From contig CAJZBQ010000022.1 in NCBI GenBank assembly GCA_914767885.1, positions 434,001-498,000 on the forward strand: a stretch of DNA of 64,000 nt. Direction: 5' to 3'. Source of the DNA: Blepharisma stoltei (taxonomy: Eukaryota; Ciliophora; Heterotrichea; Heterotrichida; Blepharismidae). Within the stretch, counting starts at the first letter, position 1; each line of letters opens with the position of its first letter. The notes below the pieces were generated by a model. That model saw only the letters and a program-made list of their open reading frames with translations, did not search any database and had not been told where the DNA came from. Of this stretch, positions 1 through 10,812 are shown piece by piece. A program made the position numbers and the translations under genes.

Positions 1-87
1 TCATTTATTTAAAATATCAATTAGAGAAATAGATGGCTATATTTTAGTAGAATGTCGTAAATTATTATATAGATTTAAATAAGATGA

Positions 88-1012
88 TCCCCCCTCAATC
101 TTCATGTCTATTGCAACAAAAATGCAATTTTTTTAATATAAAATTTAATATAAAACAAATAATAATTTTCATGCCTCTTGCAACAAATTATATACATTAA
201 AATGGCGACACGTGCCAACCTACCCTCTTTGCGCAGCAGTCCAAACCTTATGGCTACGGCGAACTGGGACGGACTCCGAGCCGAGAATCAGACGCAGGCT
301 CAAGAAGTGTGTATCCGGGTAGGTTTTGGCTGCTTTCCTGTGGTTGGAAATGGAGGTGCTCAACAATGTCCTTTGCATCCGAGGACTCATGGGGTATTCC
401 TCTACCGAGAAACTGGGGGTTTCGGCCCAGACCACAGGTGAACAGTCTTTTTCCTGTAGCTGTCGAAGGAAGGCACTTTGACACCCGATAGACTCCAAGG
501 ATCCTTGAAATCAAGCGACTCCAATCGCCCGTAGCAGGGCCGCAGAAATCCATAAGCCGCCCACTCAAGACTGAAGCCGCAAGGCAAAGGAGGAGACAGA
601 AGGTACCGGAAGGGCACTCGTAAGAGGGATAGATCCTCTGGGCTGGAGTCGAAAAGCGGTAGAATCTTCCGTAGTGGAGGTCTTTGGTGACTGAATCACC
701 AATATGGCTAGCGCCTGTCTGTAATAATCCTAATCCTAATCCTCTTGCAAATTTTCGATGCGCATCTTAAATTTTACCGTACTTTTTAGCTAGATAAGTT
801 TAATAAAATGGCGAGCGATGAAAATAGCCGTCCAAATCTCGATGAGAAGGCCATTTGGCACACCTACAGCAGCGCTGTTTTATGGTTTTTTTGAGAAACT
901 CACCTAGAGAAAAAATGCATTAATTTTGTTTTATAAAAACGTTGTGTTGCAGTAGGCATGAAGATTTTTTCAAAACATTTTTGTTACAATAGACATGAAG
1001 ATTGAGGGGGGT
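88..1012. mobile_element. TIR element with nested retroposon, probably germline-limited
   Basis: The ends are inverted repeats: CCCCCCTCAATCTTCATGTC near 88 matches, in reverse, the stretch ending near 1012. A second inverted pair lies just inside (CATGCCTCTTGCAACAAA near 171 and its complement near 941-963). The middle is mostly a GC-rich retroposon (184-740). No gene is visible here. The target duplication is unclear, with TGA(T) flanking both ends. Confidence 0.6.
184..740 (+). mobile_element. SINE-like retroposon, family A, copy 1
   Basis: GC-rich against an AT-rich background. It is flanked by a 10-bp direct repeat CCTCTTGCAA (174-183 and 741-750), which is a target-site duplication. 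It begins with an A-rich stretch leading to AAAATGGCG and ends in a short tandem tail (TAATCC repeated). Related copies are at 3820-4233, 50320-50765 and 53470-53830. No convincing protein is encoded, so it is non-autonomous or truncated. Confidence 0.7.
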
Positions 1013-1055
1013 CATTGCTACTTTAAGATGGGACTTAATTAGCATTTTGATTCTC

Positions 1056-1610
1056 TTAGGTGAGAGTCTCCGAAACCTCATTAATTTGTTTTCCAGCACA
1101 CATTTTGCATACCCTTACTCTTGTATCATATCCAAATTCAGGAATTGTTTCTCTTAGTTTTGAGTCTTTCTTACAAACTGCTTGCCCACATTTTCTGCAA
1201 TGATGCTGCCTAGTCATAGCTGAGAATTTTCCATTGCAAACTTTACAGTTCAAAGCTCCCCTAGGGTCATCTCAGTTAGGCCTCTGTGCATGCTTAATTA
1301 TCAGGCTTCAAGCTCTGAATTCCTGGACTGTCTCGCATTTTATTGTTCATTGTTGAGTTTTTCCTTTTTTATTTACCAAATAGCACTCAATTGAATTCGG
1401 TGAGCTATTTTCAGAAATAACTCTAAATTTATTGTTAAGGATGGTCGAGTTCTTTGGAGGAGTTCCTAACGATAACGAATAACATAATTTTCTATCAGAA
1501 AGTACCAGTCATCTTCTTTTTTCTTTATTATGTGAAATGATCGTGACATATCCTTCTTTCTTTAAGCGATCTCGGTGAAATTCAGGATGTTTTGACTGTT
1601 TATGACCCAT
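1056..1610 (-). CDS. PH-FYVE domain protein
   Basis: 184 aa, uninterrupted once TGA is read as Trp (four TGA codons). Residues about 12-105 look like a PH domain (EGYVTII..., RRWLVLSDRK, closing helix VQEFRAWSLIIKHA). Residues about 110-175 form a FYVE zinc finger with the WxxD-type NWDDP, the RQHHCRKCG signature and the last Cys pair VCKMC. FYVE fingers bind phosphatidylinositol 3-phosphate on endosomes, so a role in endocytic or phagosomal traffic is likely. The Trp of WxxD and the conserved PH-helix Trp are both TGA codons, strong evidence for the code change. Start is the ATG at 1610; stop TAA. It lies 88 nt downstream of the next minus-strand gene. Confidence 0.88.
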
Positions 1611-1698
1611 TTTTATTTTCAACTATAAGTCGAAATTAAAGTGATTATATTATTATGTGAGTGTTTAATTTAAAAACACCAATATGTGTAGGAAAATC

Positions 1699-2423
1699 CT
1701 AAAATTTTGGCTTAAATTTTTTCTGCTGATGCTGCATATTGAAACTTTTCACAGACTTTGGCAAAGAAGTCACAAGTCTTTTGTGTAATTCTTCTTTATT
1801 TTTTAAATAGTCTTCTTTGAGTCGGCTCATTAGCTCATCAGTCCTTTTCCCAATCGGGCTTTTAGGAATGTGATGAGAAAGCATGAGTTTTTTGTGTAAT
1901 TGTTTTATGGAAACATCTGGTGTTGTGGGTGTTGTGTCTTTTTCTTCGTCTTGAAACAGTAAGTTATATGATTTTAGTCTGTCAACGATAGAATTGTGCT
2001 TTCTTCGCTTGAAGACATTGCTGCTGCAGTTCCTTTCGTTTTGAAAAGTTTTTCTGAAGTAATCTATACTGCTAATAGTGCTTATAAACGTGATTTTATA
2101 GAAAGTTAATTGTTTTTTTTATAGAAATTGGTTTATTTTTTAGTAAAAAATAAGCTTATACTGATGAAATAGAATAAATTAAGCAATAAAGATTTTCTGT
2201 GAGGACTTTCAAATTCTCCGCTAATTTGCATGGATGGTGAATGTGACTTTCTCTTAATTCTTGAGGTTATTTGTTTTATATTGGCGTTTTCCACTCTAGG
2301 AGACGGGGTGCTTGTTCGGAATTCACGTTTAATTTTATAGTGTTTATTTGGAGAATGGGCATTGTCAGGTGACAAATGTCCAAATTCCATTTTATCATAA
2401 TCATTATACCAGCCCAAGGGCAT
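1699..2423 (-). CDS. hypothetical protein with one short IES
   Basis: 216 aa after removing a 74-bp IES (2083..2156). Two open segments in different frames join in frame when one copy of the direct repeat GCTTATA (2080-2086, 2154-2160) is deleted with the DNA between. The product is basic and Ser/Lys-rich with no recognised domain; the C-terminal half is probably helical (TDELMSRLKEDYLKNKEELH). Start ATG at 2423, 33 nt after the stop of the upstream coiled-coil gene; stop TAG. Confidence 0.6.
2083..2156. other. short IES, 74 bp
   Basis: AT-rich DNA between two copies of GCTTATA; a TA pointer lies within the repeat. Deleting 74 bp restores the frame of the gene at 1699..2423. The length suits the short IES class. 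Confidence 0.6.
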
Positions 2424-2456
2424 ATTATGACAATTTTAAGAAATTTCTAAAACTTA

Positions 2457-5118
2457 TTAAATTCTTTCTCCTTGGATATTGTCCCATTTTGAAATAAGCT
2501 GGCTTATAGTATCATTTACTTGGATGTTTGACTTCGCAAGAGCTCTTAATTCTTCTAGATCAATATTCTTCAACATCTCGTTCATATCCAGTTTCTTAGT
2601 CAAAAATTCGATTTTAGCTTTCAATTCTTGATTTTCCTGGGCTAAATGTTTGCTGTCCCTTACATCTTTTTCTATATCATTTATAAGGACCTTATTTCTA
2701 TCTTCGAAAACTCTGATTTTGAATTGTGTATCCTTTAAGTCACTTTCTAAATTCATTCCTTTTTGCTTCAATATTTTTACATCTTCTTCTAAGACTTCTG
2801 ATTTTCCTTTAATTTCTGCTGTGTCATAAGTCAGTTGATTTTTTATTTCAATGAGTTCGTTATTTTCATTGATTTTTATTTTTAGGTTATCCATATGGTA
2901 TTGAGAGTCTCTCCTTGCATCTTCTACATTTTGATTGGCTATACTTAGCTCTTTTTTTTCTCTTTCCTTTAATCTTTTAGTTAGCAATGCTTCTTGCTGA
3001 GTTTTTTCTCTTTCCATATCCATTTTCATGTCTTCTACTTGATTCTGAAGATCTCGTTTATCAGCAGCAGCTTGTCTACAAGCTTTTTCTATCATTTGTT
3101 TGGTATGTTTAAGGGCTTTGATTTTGTTAACCCCCCCCCCCTCCGTGAGTGAACAAAATCATTAGAAAAATCGCTATTTTTTGCCCAAAAACCCACCCTC
3201 CGTGAGTGAACAAAAATTTTTTTAATAGAAAAATTTTTTATGGAAAAAAAGATTTTGATATATAAATGATAATTAGTATAATGAAATCTAGAGCTAATTC
3301 TGTTTAATTTTGAACGAATTGCTTTTTAAAACATAAATTTTATAAATTAAATTAATTTTTGCTTTCCAATTTTTGCGAATTAGGATTTTTTTTAAATTTC
3401 GAAAAAAAATATTTTTTTATAAAATTTATATATAAATTTTTTAAAAAAAAAAAATTAACCCCCCTCCGTGAGTGAACAAAATTTTTTTGTTCACTCACAG
3501 AGGGTAAGTAAATTATCTCTTTCTAATTCAACTTCTTGCTTCTGGTAATTCAAATACCCCAACCTATCTGACAAAAATGTCATTGTTGATTGATTTTTTA
3601 AGTCTTCTTCCAGTTTAAACTAAATATTTCTTACCAATCTGTCTTGAAGCTCTATAAGCTGCTTGTTTTTTTCTTCTATTAATTTATTATTAAAAATTTC
3701 AGCTTGAGCTACTTTATCTTCTAAAGCCTGGATTTGTGTAGCCTGCCTATCAAGCTTTATACGAGTTTCTGAAACATAAGCGCTCATTAAAATCGCGGCA
3801 TGTATTAGCCTGCCTCTTAACACAACATCCGGACCTTAAGGCCACTGAAGCCAAGAATTAAGCTTAGCCTCAGCAAATGCGTATCAGGTAGGCCTTGGCT
3901 ACTTTGCTGTGGCTGAAAATTGAGGAGCTAAATTATGTCCTTTGCACCATTGAGCATTTTCTACCGATAAATCGGATGTTTATGCTGAATTATAGGGGAA
4001 CAGTCTTTTTCCTGTATCTACCAAAGAGAGGCACTTTGGCATCCGATAGACTTCATGGAGTTATCCCTGGAATCAAATTAACCCCAATCGTCTTGCAGGG
4101 CCGCAGAAATCCATAATCCGCCCAATCATAAACCTACTAGGCAGCTTTTGGTAAAGCGGATAAACCTTCTGCACAGGAAGTCTTTGGTTCATCGTCTCCA
4201 ATATGTATAGTATCTGCCTTTAATAATCTAATCTAATTCTGAAGCATAAGTTTTAGCTAAATCTCTCTCTTTTGTTGACTCACCGAGTTTTTTCGCGCTT
4301 TCTTCTTTTTGGAAGATTGTAGCTGTAATAGCTTTTCTATATTTTTCTCCATCAATATCAAAATGTTCTGTGTCTTCTCTAAGCTTAGCCTGTAATTCGC
4401 TTTTATCGTCAATTGCTCTATTTAAATTCGTTTGGAAAGCTTGATTTCGGCCCATGAGTTCACGGTTTTCATTTTGCAAAGAATCTATTTTAGCTTCTAA
4501 ATCTTTTTGAATTTTTTGATACTTGCTTTTGAGCACGACCATATTTTCCGTCAAAGGGCCGGCTTCTAGCCCACCCATAAATTTCCCAGCCCTTTCTTTG
4601 CTTTGCTCCTTAGTAAGCTTGATCTCCATTTCCAAGTAATAGAGCTGCTGTTGAAGATTTTTTATGTATTCTTCTTCAATAGGTTTCCCCGTTTCTTGAG
4701 GTTTATCGATAAATGTAGTTTTTTTGGTTTTTGTTGCTGAAAAGCCTTCAAGCTTCGGATCATTTGGAGGTGCTTTACGAACTGAAGGCTGAAGAGGAGG
4801 ATTTTGCGGGGGTTTTATTTCTTTTGAAGAGCCTGTACGATTATAAGCATCAGGATAGCCTATTTGTTGAGACTGTAAATTTGGGTCATTTCTTGGCTGT
4901 CGGTCGTAGTTTTGGAAAGTTGATTGAGGATTATAGCGATCTTGAGATCTTGGGTTAAATAATTCTTTGGTAGATGTAGGGCGAGCATAAGGATCTGAAG
5001 GAGGAATTTGTTGGCCTTGAAGAGAGAGATCAGGGCCACGCTGTCTTTCGAAGCCTTGGAGAGTAGATTGAGAAGGGTTATAGCGATCTTGCCCTCGGTT
5101 ACTATATCGGCTATCCAT
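2457..5118 (-). CDS. long coiled-coil protein, interrupted by two IESs and one 15-nt intron
   Basis: 617 aa after removing a retroposon IES (3818..4233), a MITE IES (3128..3504) and an intron (3620..3634); the spliced length is an exact multiple of three. The first 110 residues are disordered and repetitive (SQDRYNPQSTFQNYDRQ, GQDRYNPSQSTLQGFERQ). The rest is predicted coiled coil (ENRELMGRNQAF, KLIEEKNKQLIELQDRL, QVEDMKMDMEREKTQQEALL). No known family is recognised; a cytoskeletal or basal-body role is only a guess from composition. Joined junctions read ASEL-RGRLIHAA and RDNLL-NKIKALK. Start ATG at 5118, stop TAA. Confidence 0.82.
3128..3504 (-). mobile_element. MITE IES (CTCCGTGAG family), 377 bp, reverse orientation
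   Basis: Flanked by TA (3128-3129 and 3505-3506). Carries four copies of the CTCCGTGAGTGAACAAAA motif: two in tandem at the left, a head-to-head hairpin at the right. Excision joins the host coiled-coil frame exactly. Confidence 0.9.
3620..3634 (-). other. 15-nt intron
   Basis: On the minus strand the sequence is GTAAGAAATATTTAG. Removing it joins QDRL to FKLEEDLKNQ in frame. 15-nt introns are typical of heterotrich ciliates. Confidence 0.8.
3818..4233 (+). mobile_element. retroposon-derived IES, family A, copy 2
   Basis: 416 bp between TA pointers (3818-3819, 4234-4235). Almost the whole IES is a family A retroposon, sharing long blocks with 184-740 (GGCACTTTG..., GGGCCGCAGAAATCCATAA) and ending in the tail TAATAATCTAATC. 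Removal restores ASEL-RGRL in the host gene. Confidence 0.82.
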
Positions 5119-5476
5119 AATTTAAATTGAGTAGAAGAAATAATAATTCTTTAAACTTAAAGAAAGTTTATTAATATAGACTGAAAATTAACTACTGCTA
5201 GATCGATTTATTGTTTATGATTTTAATTAAACGGTAAAAAAATAGTTTTAAATAATCTCAGTTTGTTTTGCGTTTTGATTATTTTCAATTGAATGCTTCA
5301 TATATTTTATGCTGAATTTTTCAGAATTTAGCCTGATCTTAATTTTTTAAAAAGCATAGTAGTTGCATAAGAGCTAATTAGTAAAAATAAATGGAAAATT
5401 TTATTGAAAACCATTCATATTTTTATAGTTATATAATGAATTTGCTGATGATCTAAATGTATGAATTTAATTAAAA
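5119..5476. other. intergenic, no feature seen
   Basis: AT-rich spacer between two minus-strand genes. It must hold the promoter of the coiled-coil gene's downstream neighbourhood and the 3' end signals, but no specific motif can be named. Confidence 0.5.
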
Positions 5477-7260
5477 TTACCCACTAAAAGGCTCGACATA
5501 TGACTTGCTTTTTTCATAAACCTCATCATATACTTTGATTAAATTTCTCCTAATTGTGTTATTGACATAATTAATTTCGAACTCATTTTTTTCTTCATTG
5601 TAATCCTTAATCGCCATAAACCCATGATTGAATAAATGCAATTCCAAATTATTTGCATCAGTCAAAAAAAAATCTTTTTTTTGAAATACATGGTTTTTCC
5701 CCCATTTTTTATTCAAAGCTTCTTTAAAATATTCTTGGCTTAAAATCTCGAAATTCCCTGCAAATTCTTTAATAGGCATCCCATACACGAAATTCTGCTG
5801 TAGATAATCTTTCATATATTTAGGAAAACTAAGATTAATTTCAAAATCGTCAGGATTCCCTTTGCTTAAGTAATTTAAAAATCCTTGAGGATTATATAGT
5901 TCTTTATTTTCGCTAGTGAATCTATAACCTCCAAATGCACTTTTTATGAGACTTTTTATTTGATGTGGTAATAAAGTACTTTGAGACTCATAAAAATTAA
6001 GATAATCTCCGAAATTATTCTTTAATTCTTCGTCAGAAAACCCTATTAAATTTTGATTGGATGTTATGATTGCAATTTAAGTATTAATTCAACAGGAAAT
6101 TCAAAGGAAAACAGTATAGAATTTGGCTGAAATTTGAATCTAAAGTGATGTCTTTAATTTGGATTTTTTCATGCAAATAAGTTCGAAATCCTATTAGAGA
6201 GGTGTTAGTTTTTACAAAAAATTTTATATTTTCCTCTTTTTCTTTTAAACTTGCTAAAATTTTAGTCAAAATTTCAATTAAATCATTCCTCTTTTTTTGA
6301 TATTGAATTGTTTCTAACTCCCCCCCCCCCTCCGTGAGCGAACAAAAAAATTTTGTTCGCTCACGGAGGGGGGTTAATTTTTTTTTTTTTTTAAAAAAAT
6401 TTATATATAAATTTTATAAAAAATATTTTTTTCGAAATTTAAAAAAAATCCTAATTTGCAAAAATTGGGAAGCAAATATTAATTTAATTTGCAAAATTTA
6501 TGTTTTAAAACGCAATTTGTTTAAAATTAAACAGAATTAGCTCTAGATTTCATTATACTAATTATCACTTATATATCAAAATTTTTTTCCATTAAAATTT
6601 TTTCTATTAAAAAAATTTTTGTTCACTCACGGAGGGTGGGTTTTTGGTCAAAAAATGGCGATTTTTCTAATGGTTTTGTTCGCTCACGGAGGGGGGGGGG
6701 AGTAAAGTAATTTTGTCAAAATTATCAATTAAGATAACGACAGGTCCTAGCTTGTCTTTTATGCCTTCTATAAGATTTCCAAACATTTCGTGCACAGGTA
6801 AATTTTTATTTAATTTTATTTGATAAGTTTCAGCTGATTTTTGAAGCAAATTTTTAATCATTTCTGTAAATATTGATACTGTTGCTGGCCGAAACGTGAT
6901 CCCAAAGTCATAAAACAGTACTGGAGTTTTTTGGAATAATTCTGGTTTATTAAATATATAAGTTCCATTGAATAAGCTTTGATTTCCTTCAAAAATTTCT
7001 TTAATTGTTTTCAGTAATAAAGTTTTTCCAAAAGAATCAGGCCGGGAAATTGAATAGAATTTGCCACTTTGTATCATGCTAGCAATTAATGGAGTTTTAT
7101 CAACATAGATATAGTTGCTTTGACTGAATCTAGAAAATTCATTGCAATTTATTGATATTCTTTTGATTGTCTTAAAATCTGTGCTAAATATTCTTGAATT
7201 TGTAGATGGAATGAGAAGGCTTGGATTTCTTGTGAATTTTTCAAAGGAATGCTTTAGCAT
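5477..7260 (-). CDS. AAA-ATPase-like protein (AAA-ATPase_like family)
   Basis: 440 aa after removing a 73-bp IES (6044..6116) and a 388-bp MITE (6315..6702). The domain begins near residue 40: FSQSNYIYVDKTPLI, a degenerate Walker A region RPDSFGKTLLLKTI, and a Walker B-like stretch VVILIDNFDKI. Next come DITLDSNFSQ-LGFSDEELK, where the two joined halves give the family motif, and YNPQGFLNYL. This matches the family of predicted P-loop ATPases usually followed by a PD-(D/E)XK nuclease; no nuclease domain is evident here. The GxGK-type loop is poor (SFGKT), so ATP use is uncertain. Cellular role unknown. Start ATG at 7260, stop TAA. Confidence 0.75.
6044..6116. other. short IES, 73 bp
   Basis: TA pointers at 6044-6045 and 6117-6118. 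Removal joins SNFSQIL to GFSDEEL, the conserved motif of the host ATPase-like family. Confidence 0.75.
6315..6702 (+). mobile_element. MITE IES, near full length, 388 bp
   Basis: TA at 6315-6316 and 6703-6704. The left end is a hairpin (CTCCGTGAGCGAACAAAA facing its complement, then GTTAA and a T-run). The right end has two tandem copies of the same motif, the last followed by a G-run and GAGTAA. Excision joins NFDKIT to LETIQYQ in the host gene. Confidence 0.92.
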
Positions 7261-7810
7261 ATTGAAAGAATGTAAGTATTTTATAATTATAAAACATGAC
7301 AGATGATTTAAATATGTCGAAACTTATTTATAGCCAAAACAGACATTTAAAAACATATATTCCGTTGTCTGTGAATGAAAAAAAAGTTCAAAAATCTTAT
7401 ATTTTAGGCTAGCAAATAAATATTAAGCTACTTCAAATAAATTTTTGATCGCTTGCTAGGTTTTATAAATTAGATTAAAACTTGCTTCAAATTATTGCAA
7501 AATAGAAAAAAATTGCGCGCTCGTTCACAGAGGAGTGGAGTTTAGTTTCCTCAATATATTTATGAAATTAAAGTCGTTTTATTTAATAATTTTATTAAAA
7601 TATTTAGGCTGGGTCCAATAAGCAATAAATTGCGCTGGCAAGTATTCATAAAAGGCTTGATGAATTTCTTCTTGTTGAATCTTTTATAAGCAACTATATA
7701 AATATATTAATTTATATTATTAATAAAAATTTAGACAATTATTTTGATGATAAGTAAGCTAAGCATGCTCATTATTTTACAAAAAATAGCTCCTAATAAT
7801 TTCATATTGC
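7261..7810. other. intergenic with a decayed MITE end
   Basis: Between divergent genes. Near 7508-7540 a fragment GCTCGTTCACAGAGGAGTGG resembles a worn MITE terminus. Nothing else identifiable. Confidence 0.4.
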
Positions 7811-8077
7811 TAACTCCCCCCCTCCGTGAGCGAACAAAAATGTTTTTTTTCGCTCACTGATTAGAGTTTATATATAAATTTTATGGCAAATTTTTTTAAA
7901 AAGAAGTAAAATTTTATGTTTATTTAAAATTAACAGAATTAGCTAGAGATTTCATTATAATAACTATCACTTATATATCAAATTATTTTTTTCTTAAAAA
8001 TTTTAATTAAAAAAAATTTTTATTCGTGGGCAAAAAACAGGGATTTTTCCAAATGTTTTGTTCGCTCACAGAGAGGG
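7811..8077 (+). mobile_element. decayed MITE IES, 267 bp
   Basis: TA at 7811-7812 and 8078-8079. The left CTCCGTGAGCGAACAAAA and the right GTTCGCTCACAGAGAGGG remain; the interior is shortened. It ends 11 bp before the start codon of the IQ/MORN gene, so in the germline it sits in that gene's promoter or leader. Confidence 0.8.
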
Positions 8078-8088
8078 TAAGATATATT

Positions 8089-9945
8089 ATGGGAGCCAAT
8101 AATTCAGCAACATCAAAAGGAAGCAACAATAGCTCAGCAGATGTAAATATATTTAATCGTCCTCTCGCAAAATTCCAATCCGATATCATAGAAAAATCCA
8201 AAACGAAAATATTATATTTAACTTAAATTCTCTACCGATATACTTGAGTTAAATTTTTATTTTTCAAATAAAATCTTTATTAATTAGTATAAATCTAAGT
8301 CCAGCTGAATTGCTCTTCTATAGTTATTCATAGCATAATCAGGGCGTTTTTAGTTAGAAAAAAAATCCAACCTTACTTAATCAAGATTAGAGCACGAAGA
8401 AATAGATTCCAGCAAATTATCCTTCAATCCCAAGTCAGAGGTTTTTTAACTAGAAAAATAACTACTCCAGGATTGATGAAAATGAAAAGAAGGAATAAAT
8501 ATACACAAGCTATTATCCAGTCACAAGTGCGAGGCTATTTAAAGAGAAAAGAAATTTTAAGGAAAATTAGGAGATTAAGGAAGAAAAAATTTAAAGCATT
8601 AGGATTCAGCTTACAAGGAATAGCAAAAAGTTATTTAATTCGCAAAAAAAATAATCAAGCAATAATGTGCTTAGCAAATGAGAAATTTAGGTTTTCTTTA
8701 GATATAATAAAAGCAATTTGCAAAGCTCACTTGTTTAGAGAGTCCATAGAAGAAGCTATATATATATTTAGAGAAAAAAAGCACAATGCAATTGGAATTA
8801 GCTTGCAAATACTGGGAAGAGGATTTTTAATAAGGAAAAAAGAAAAAAGGCATCTGCGAAAGATCACTAAAAAGAAGCTTTTTCATACATTAGCTGTCAT
8901 AAAATCTACTTGCAAAGCGCACTTAATAAGAAAATTTTTAGAGCCTTATATCCACCAACTCAAAAATAAAAAAAATAATGACCTTGGAATCATGCTTCAA
9001 TCATTAGCAAAAGGATTTTTAATAAGAAAAAATACCAAAGCTCCGATTCAGCAATTAATTGAAGACAAACAAATTCATCCAAGACCATCCTATGATTTTT
9101 ATAAAGGAAAAATCAAGGATCTAAAATCAAAAAAAATCAAAGAAATTGAAAAAAAGATAGGGAGACATAAAAAACTAGAATATTGTGGAAAGATTAAAGT
9201 TAATTTCAGAAAAGCTTTGGCTCTAGATGATTCTGTATATGAAGGACTTTGGGATCCCATAACCAACCAAAAGCATGGAATGGGCAAAGAATTTTTCAAA
9301 AATGGCACATTTTATTATGGATCATATAAGCATGGGCTATATAATGGAGAAGGAAGAATAATCTATAATAATGGAGATTATTATGAAGGAAAATTTAAAC
9401 GGGGATTATATAATGGCTATGGAATTCTAACGAAAATTAATGGAAGTGTTTATACTGGGGAATTTAAAGATGGGATAAAAAATGGCAAAGGCAATGAAAT
9501 AATGCCAGATGGTACAAGCTATGATGCTACTTATGAAAATGGTATAAGAAATGGTCCAGGCTCTTATAAATCCTATGATGGAAAATCATATCAAGGGGAT
9601 TTTCTAAACGATTTATTTCACGGTAAAGGAACATTTATATGGCCAGATGGGAAAGAGTATAGAGGAGATTGGCGTAAAGGAAAAATGCACGGAAAAGGAG
9701 AATTTATATGAAGTGACGGAAGAAAATATGTAGGAGACTATTTTAATGATAAAAAACATGGCCTAGGTATTTTTGATTGGCCTGATGGCAAGAAATATGA
9801 TGGAGAATGAGTTAATGGCTTACAGCATGGAAATGGATATTATACCTTTTGGGATCCCAAAAGAAATATTTTCAAAACTCTTCAAGGTACTTGGGAAGAA
9901 GGAAAGCGAATTTCGTGGGCAGACTCTGCCAATACCAATAATTAA
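8089..9945 (+). CDS. IQ-motif and MORN-repeat protein with one short IES
   Basis: About 581 aa after removing one IES of about 111 bp near 8210..8320. A short Ser/Asn-rich N terminus is followed by several IQ motifs ([56 protein letters not shown]-type repeats), which bind calmodulin or related EF-hand proteins. From about residue 380 come eight or more MORN repeats ([85 protein letters not shown]), usually linked to membranes or axonemal scaffolds. Two TGA codons encode repeat Trp residues. Stop TAA, 7 nt before the next start codon. Confidence 0.82.
8210..8320. other. short IES, about 108-135 bp, boundary ambiguous
   Basis: An open N-terminal segment and the first IQ motif lie in one frame, separated by TAA codons. 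Several TA pairs give in-frame joins; 8210-8211 with 8321-8322 gives [13 protein letters not shown]. An alternative left TA at 8184 gives FQSD-IVIHS. Confidence 0.55.
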
Positions 9946-9952
9946 TAATAAA

Positions 9953-10708
9953 ATGGAGGAAAGCACACTCTTTTGGTGAATATGAACTATTTTCGGATTA
10001 ACAGGGCTTTTGGTGGTCCCAATCTTATTCGTCATTCCAGCTCCATACGGAAAGTTCACCAGAGAAGGCTGGGGACTTGCCCTGAGAAGCGATCTTAGTT
10101 GGTTTATTCAAGAATCTCCCTCGTTTTACGTCTTTCTTATTACAGCTATTTATTCACCGATAAGAGATACAACAACACTTATTTTAGGCCTATTATTTTT
10201 AATCCACTATCTAAACCGAGTCTTTTTTTACCCTCTCCAAATGCGCGGCAAAGCCAAAACCACTGTGCTAACTGTAGTAATTTCCTCCTTATTTTTCACA
10301 GTCACAAATGGATATCTTCAAGCAAGAGGACTATTTAAATTTGACCCAACCACAAATTCAATAGATAGCATTAGCTTTTGGGTAGGAGTTGTTGTATGGG
10401 AATTCGGCTTTATTATGAATTTACAAAGTGATCAAATTTTGAGAGATTTAAGAAAGCCTGGGGATATTGGATATAAAATTCCTTATGGAGGACTATTTGG
10501 ATATGTGAGTGCTGCAAATTATTTTTCAGAAACAATCGAACACTTAGGATGGGCTATTGCGTGTGGCAATAAAACTGCATGGATTTTTGTGATGTGGACT
10601 ATCGCTAATTTAGGGCCAAGAGCGATGTCCCAGCACAAGTATTATTTGCAGAACTTCAAAGAATACGCAAGACTTAATAGAAAAGCCTACATACCCTTTA
10701 TATTTTAA
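9953..10708 (+). CDS. 3-oxo-5-alpha-steroid 4-dehydrogenase (steroid 5-alpha-reductase) family
   Basis: 251 aa, no IES. The protein has several membrane segments and the family's C-terminal signature: GLFGYVSAANYFSETIEHLGWA, then ANLGPRAMSQHKYYLQNF and an aromatic end YIPFIF. These enzymes use NADPH to reduce the delta-4 bond of 3-oxo steroids in the ER; the exact ciliate substrate is unknown. Two TGA Trp codons occur near the N terminus (FWWIWTIF). Start is the ATG at 9953, only 7 nt after the MORN gene stop, leaving almost no room for separate regulatory DNA. Confidence 0.9.
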
Positions 10709-10812
10709 CATTAATCAGGGTAAACATAACTATTTCTTTCTAATTCACTATATAAAACTCCTACTACCCATATATTAAGCTTAATGATTTGCTCAACCTA
10801 AAGTTAAATATC

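Noticed and set aside
178-617. Several overlapping open frames in a GC-rich block
   Set aside because: They lie in a retroposon, on both strands, with no family pattern; GC-rich DNA simply has fewer chance stops.
3128-3504. Repeated CTCCGTGAG...GAACAAAA units as a CRISPR-like array
   Set aside because: Units are inverted as well as direct, spacers are shared between copies, and no cas genes exist; it is a MITE.
6334-6540. Lys/Phe-rich frame inside the MITE at 6315
   Set aside because: Low-complexity A/T-run translation of the MITE interior; the same happens in other copies.
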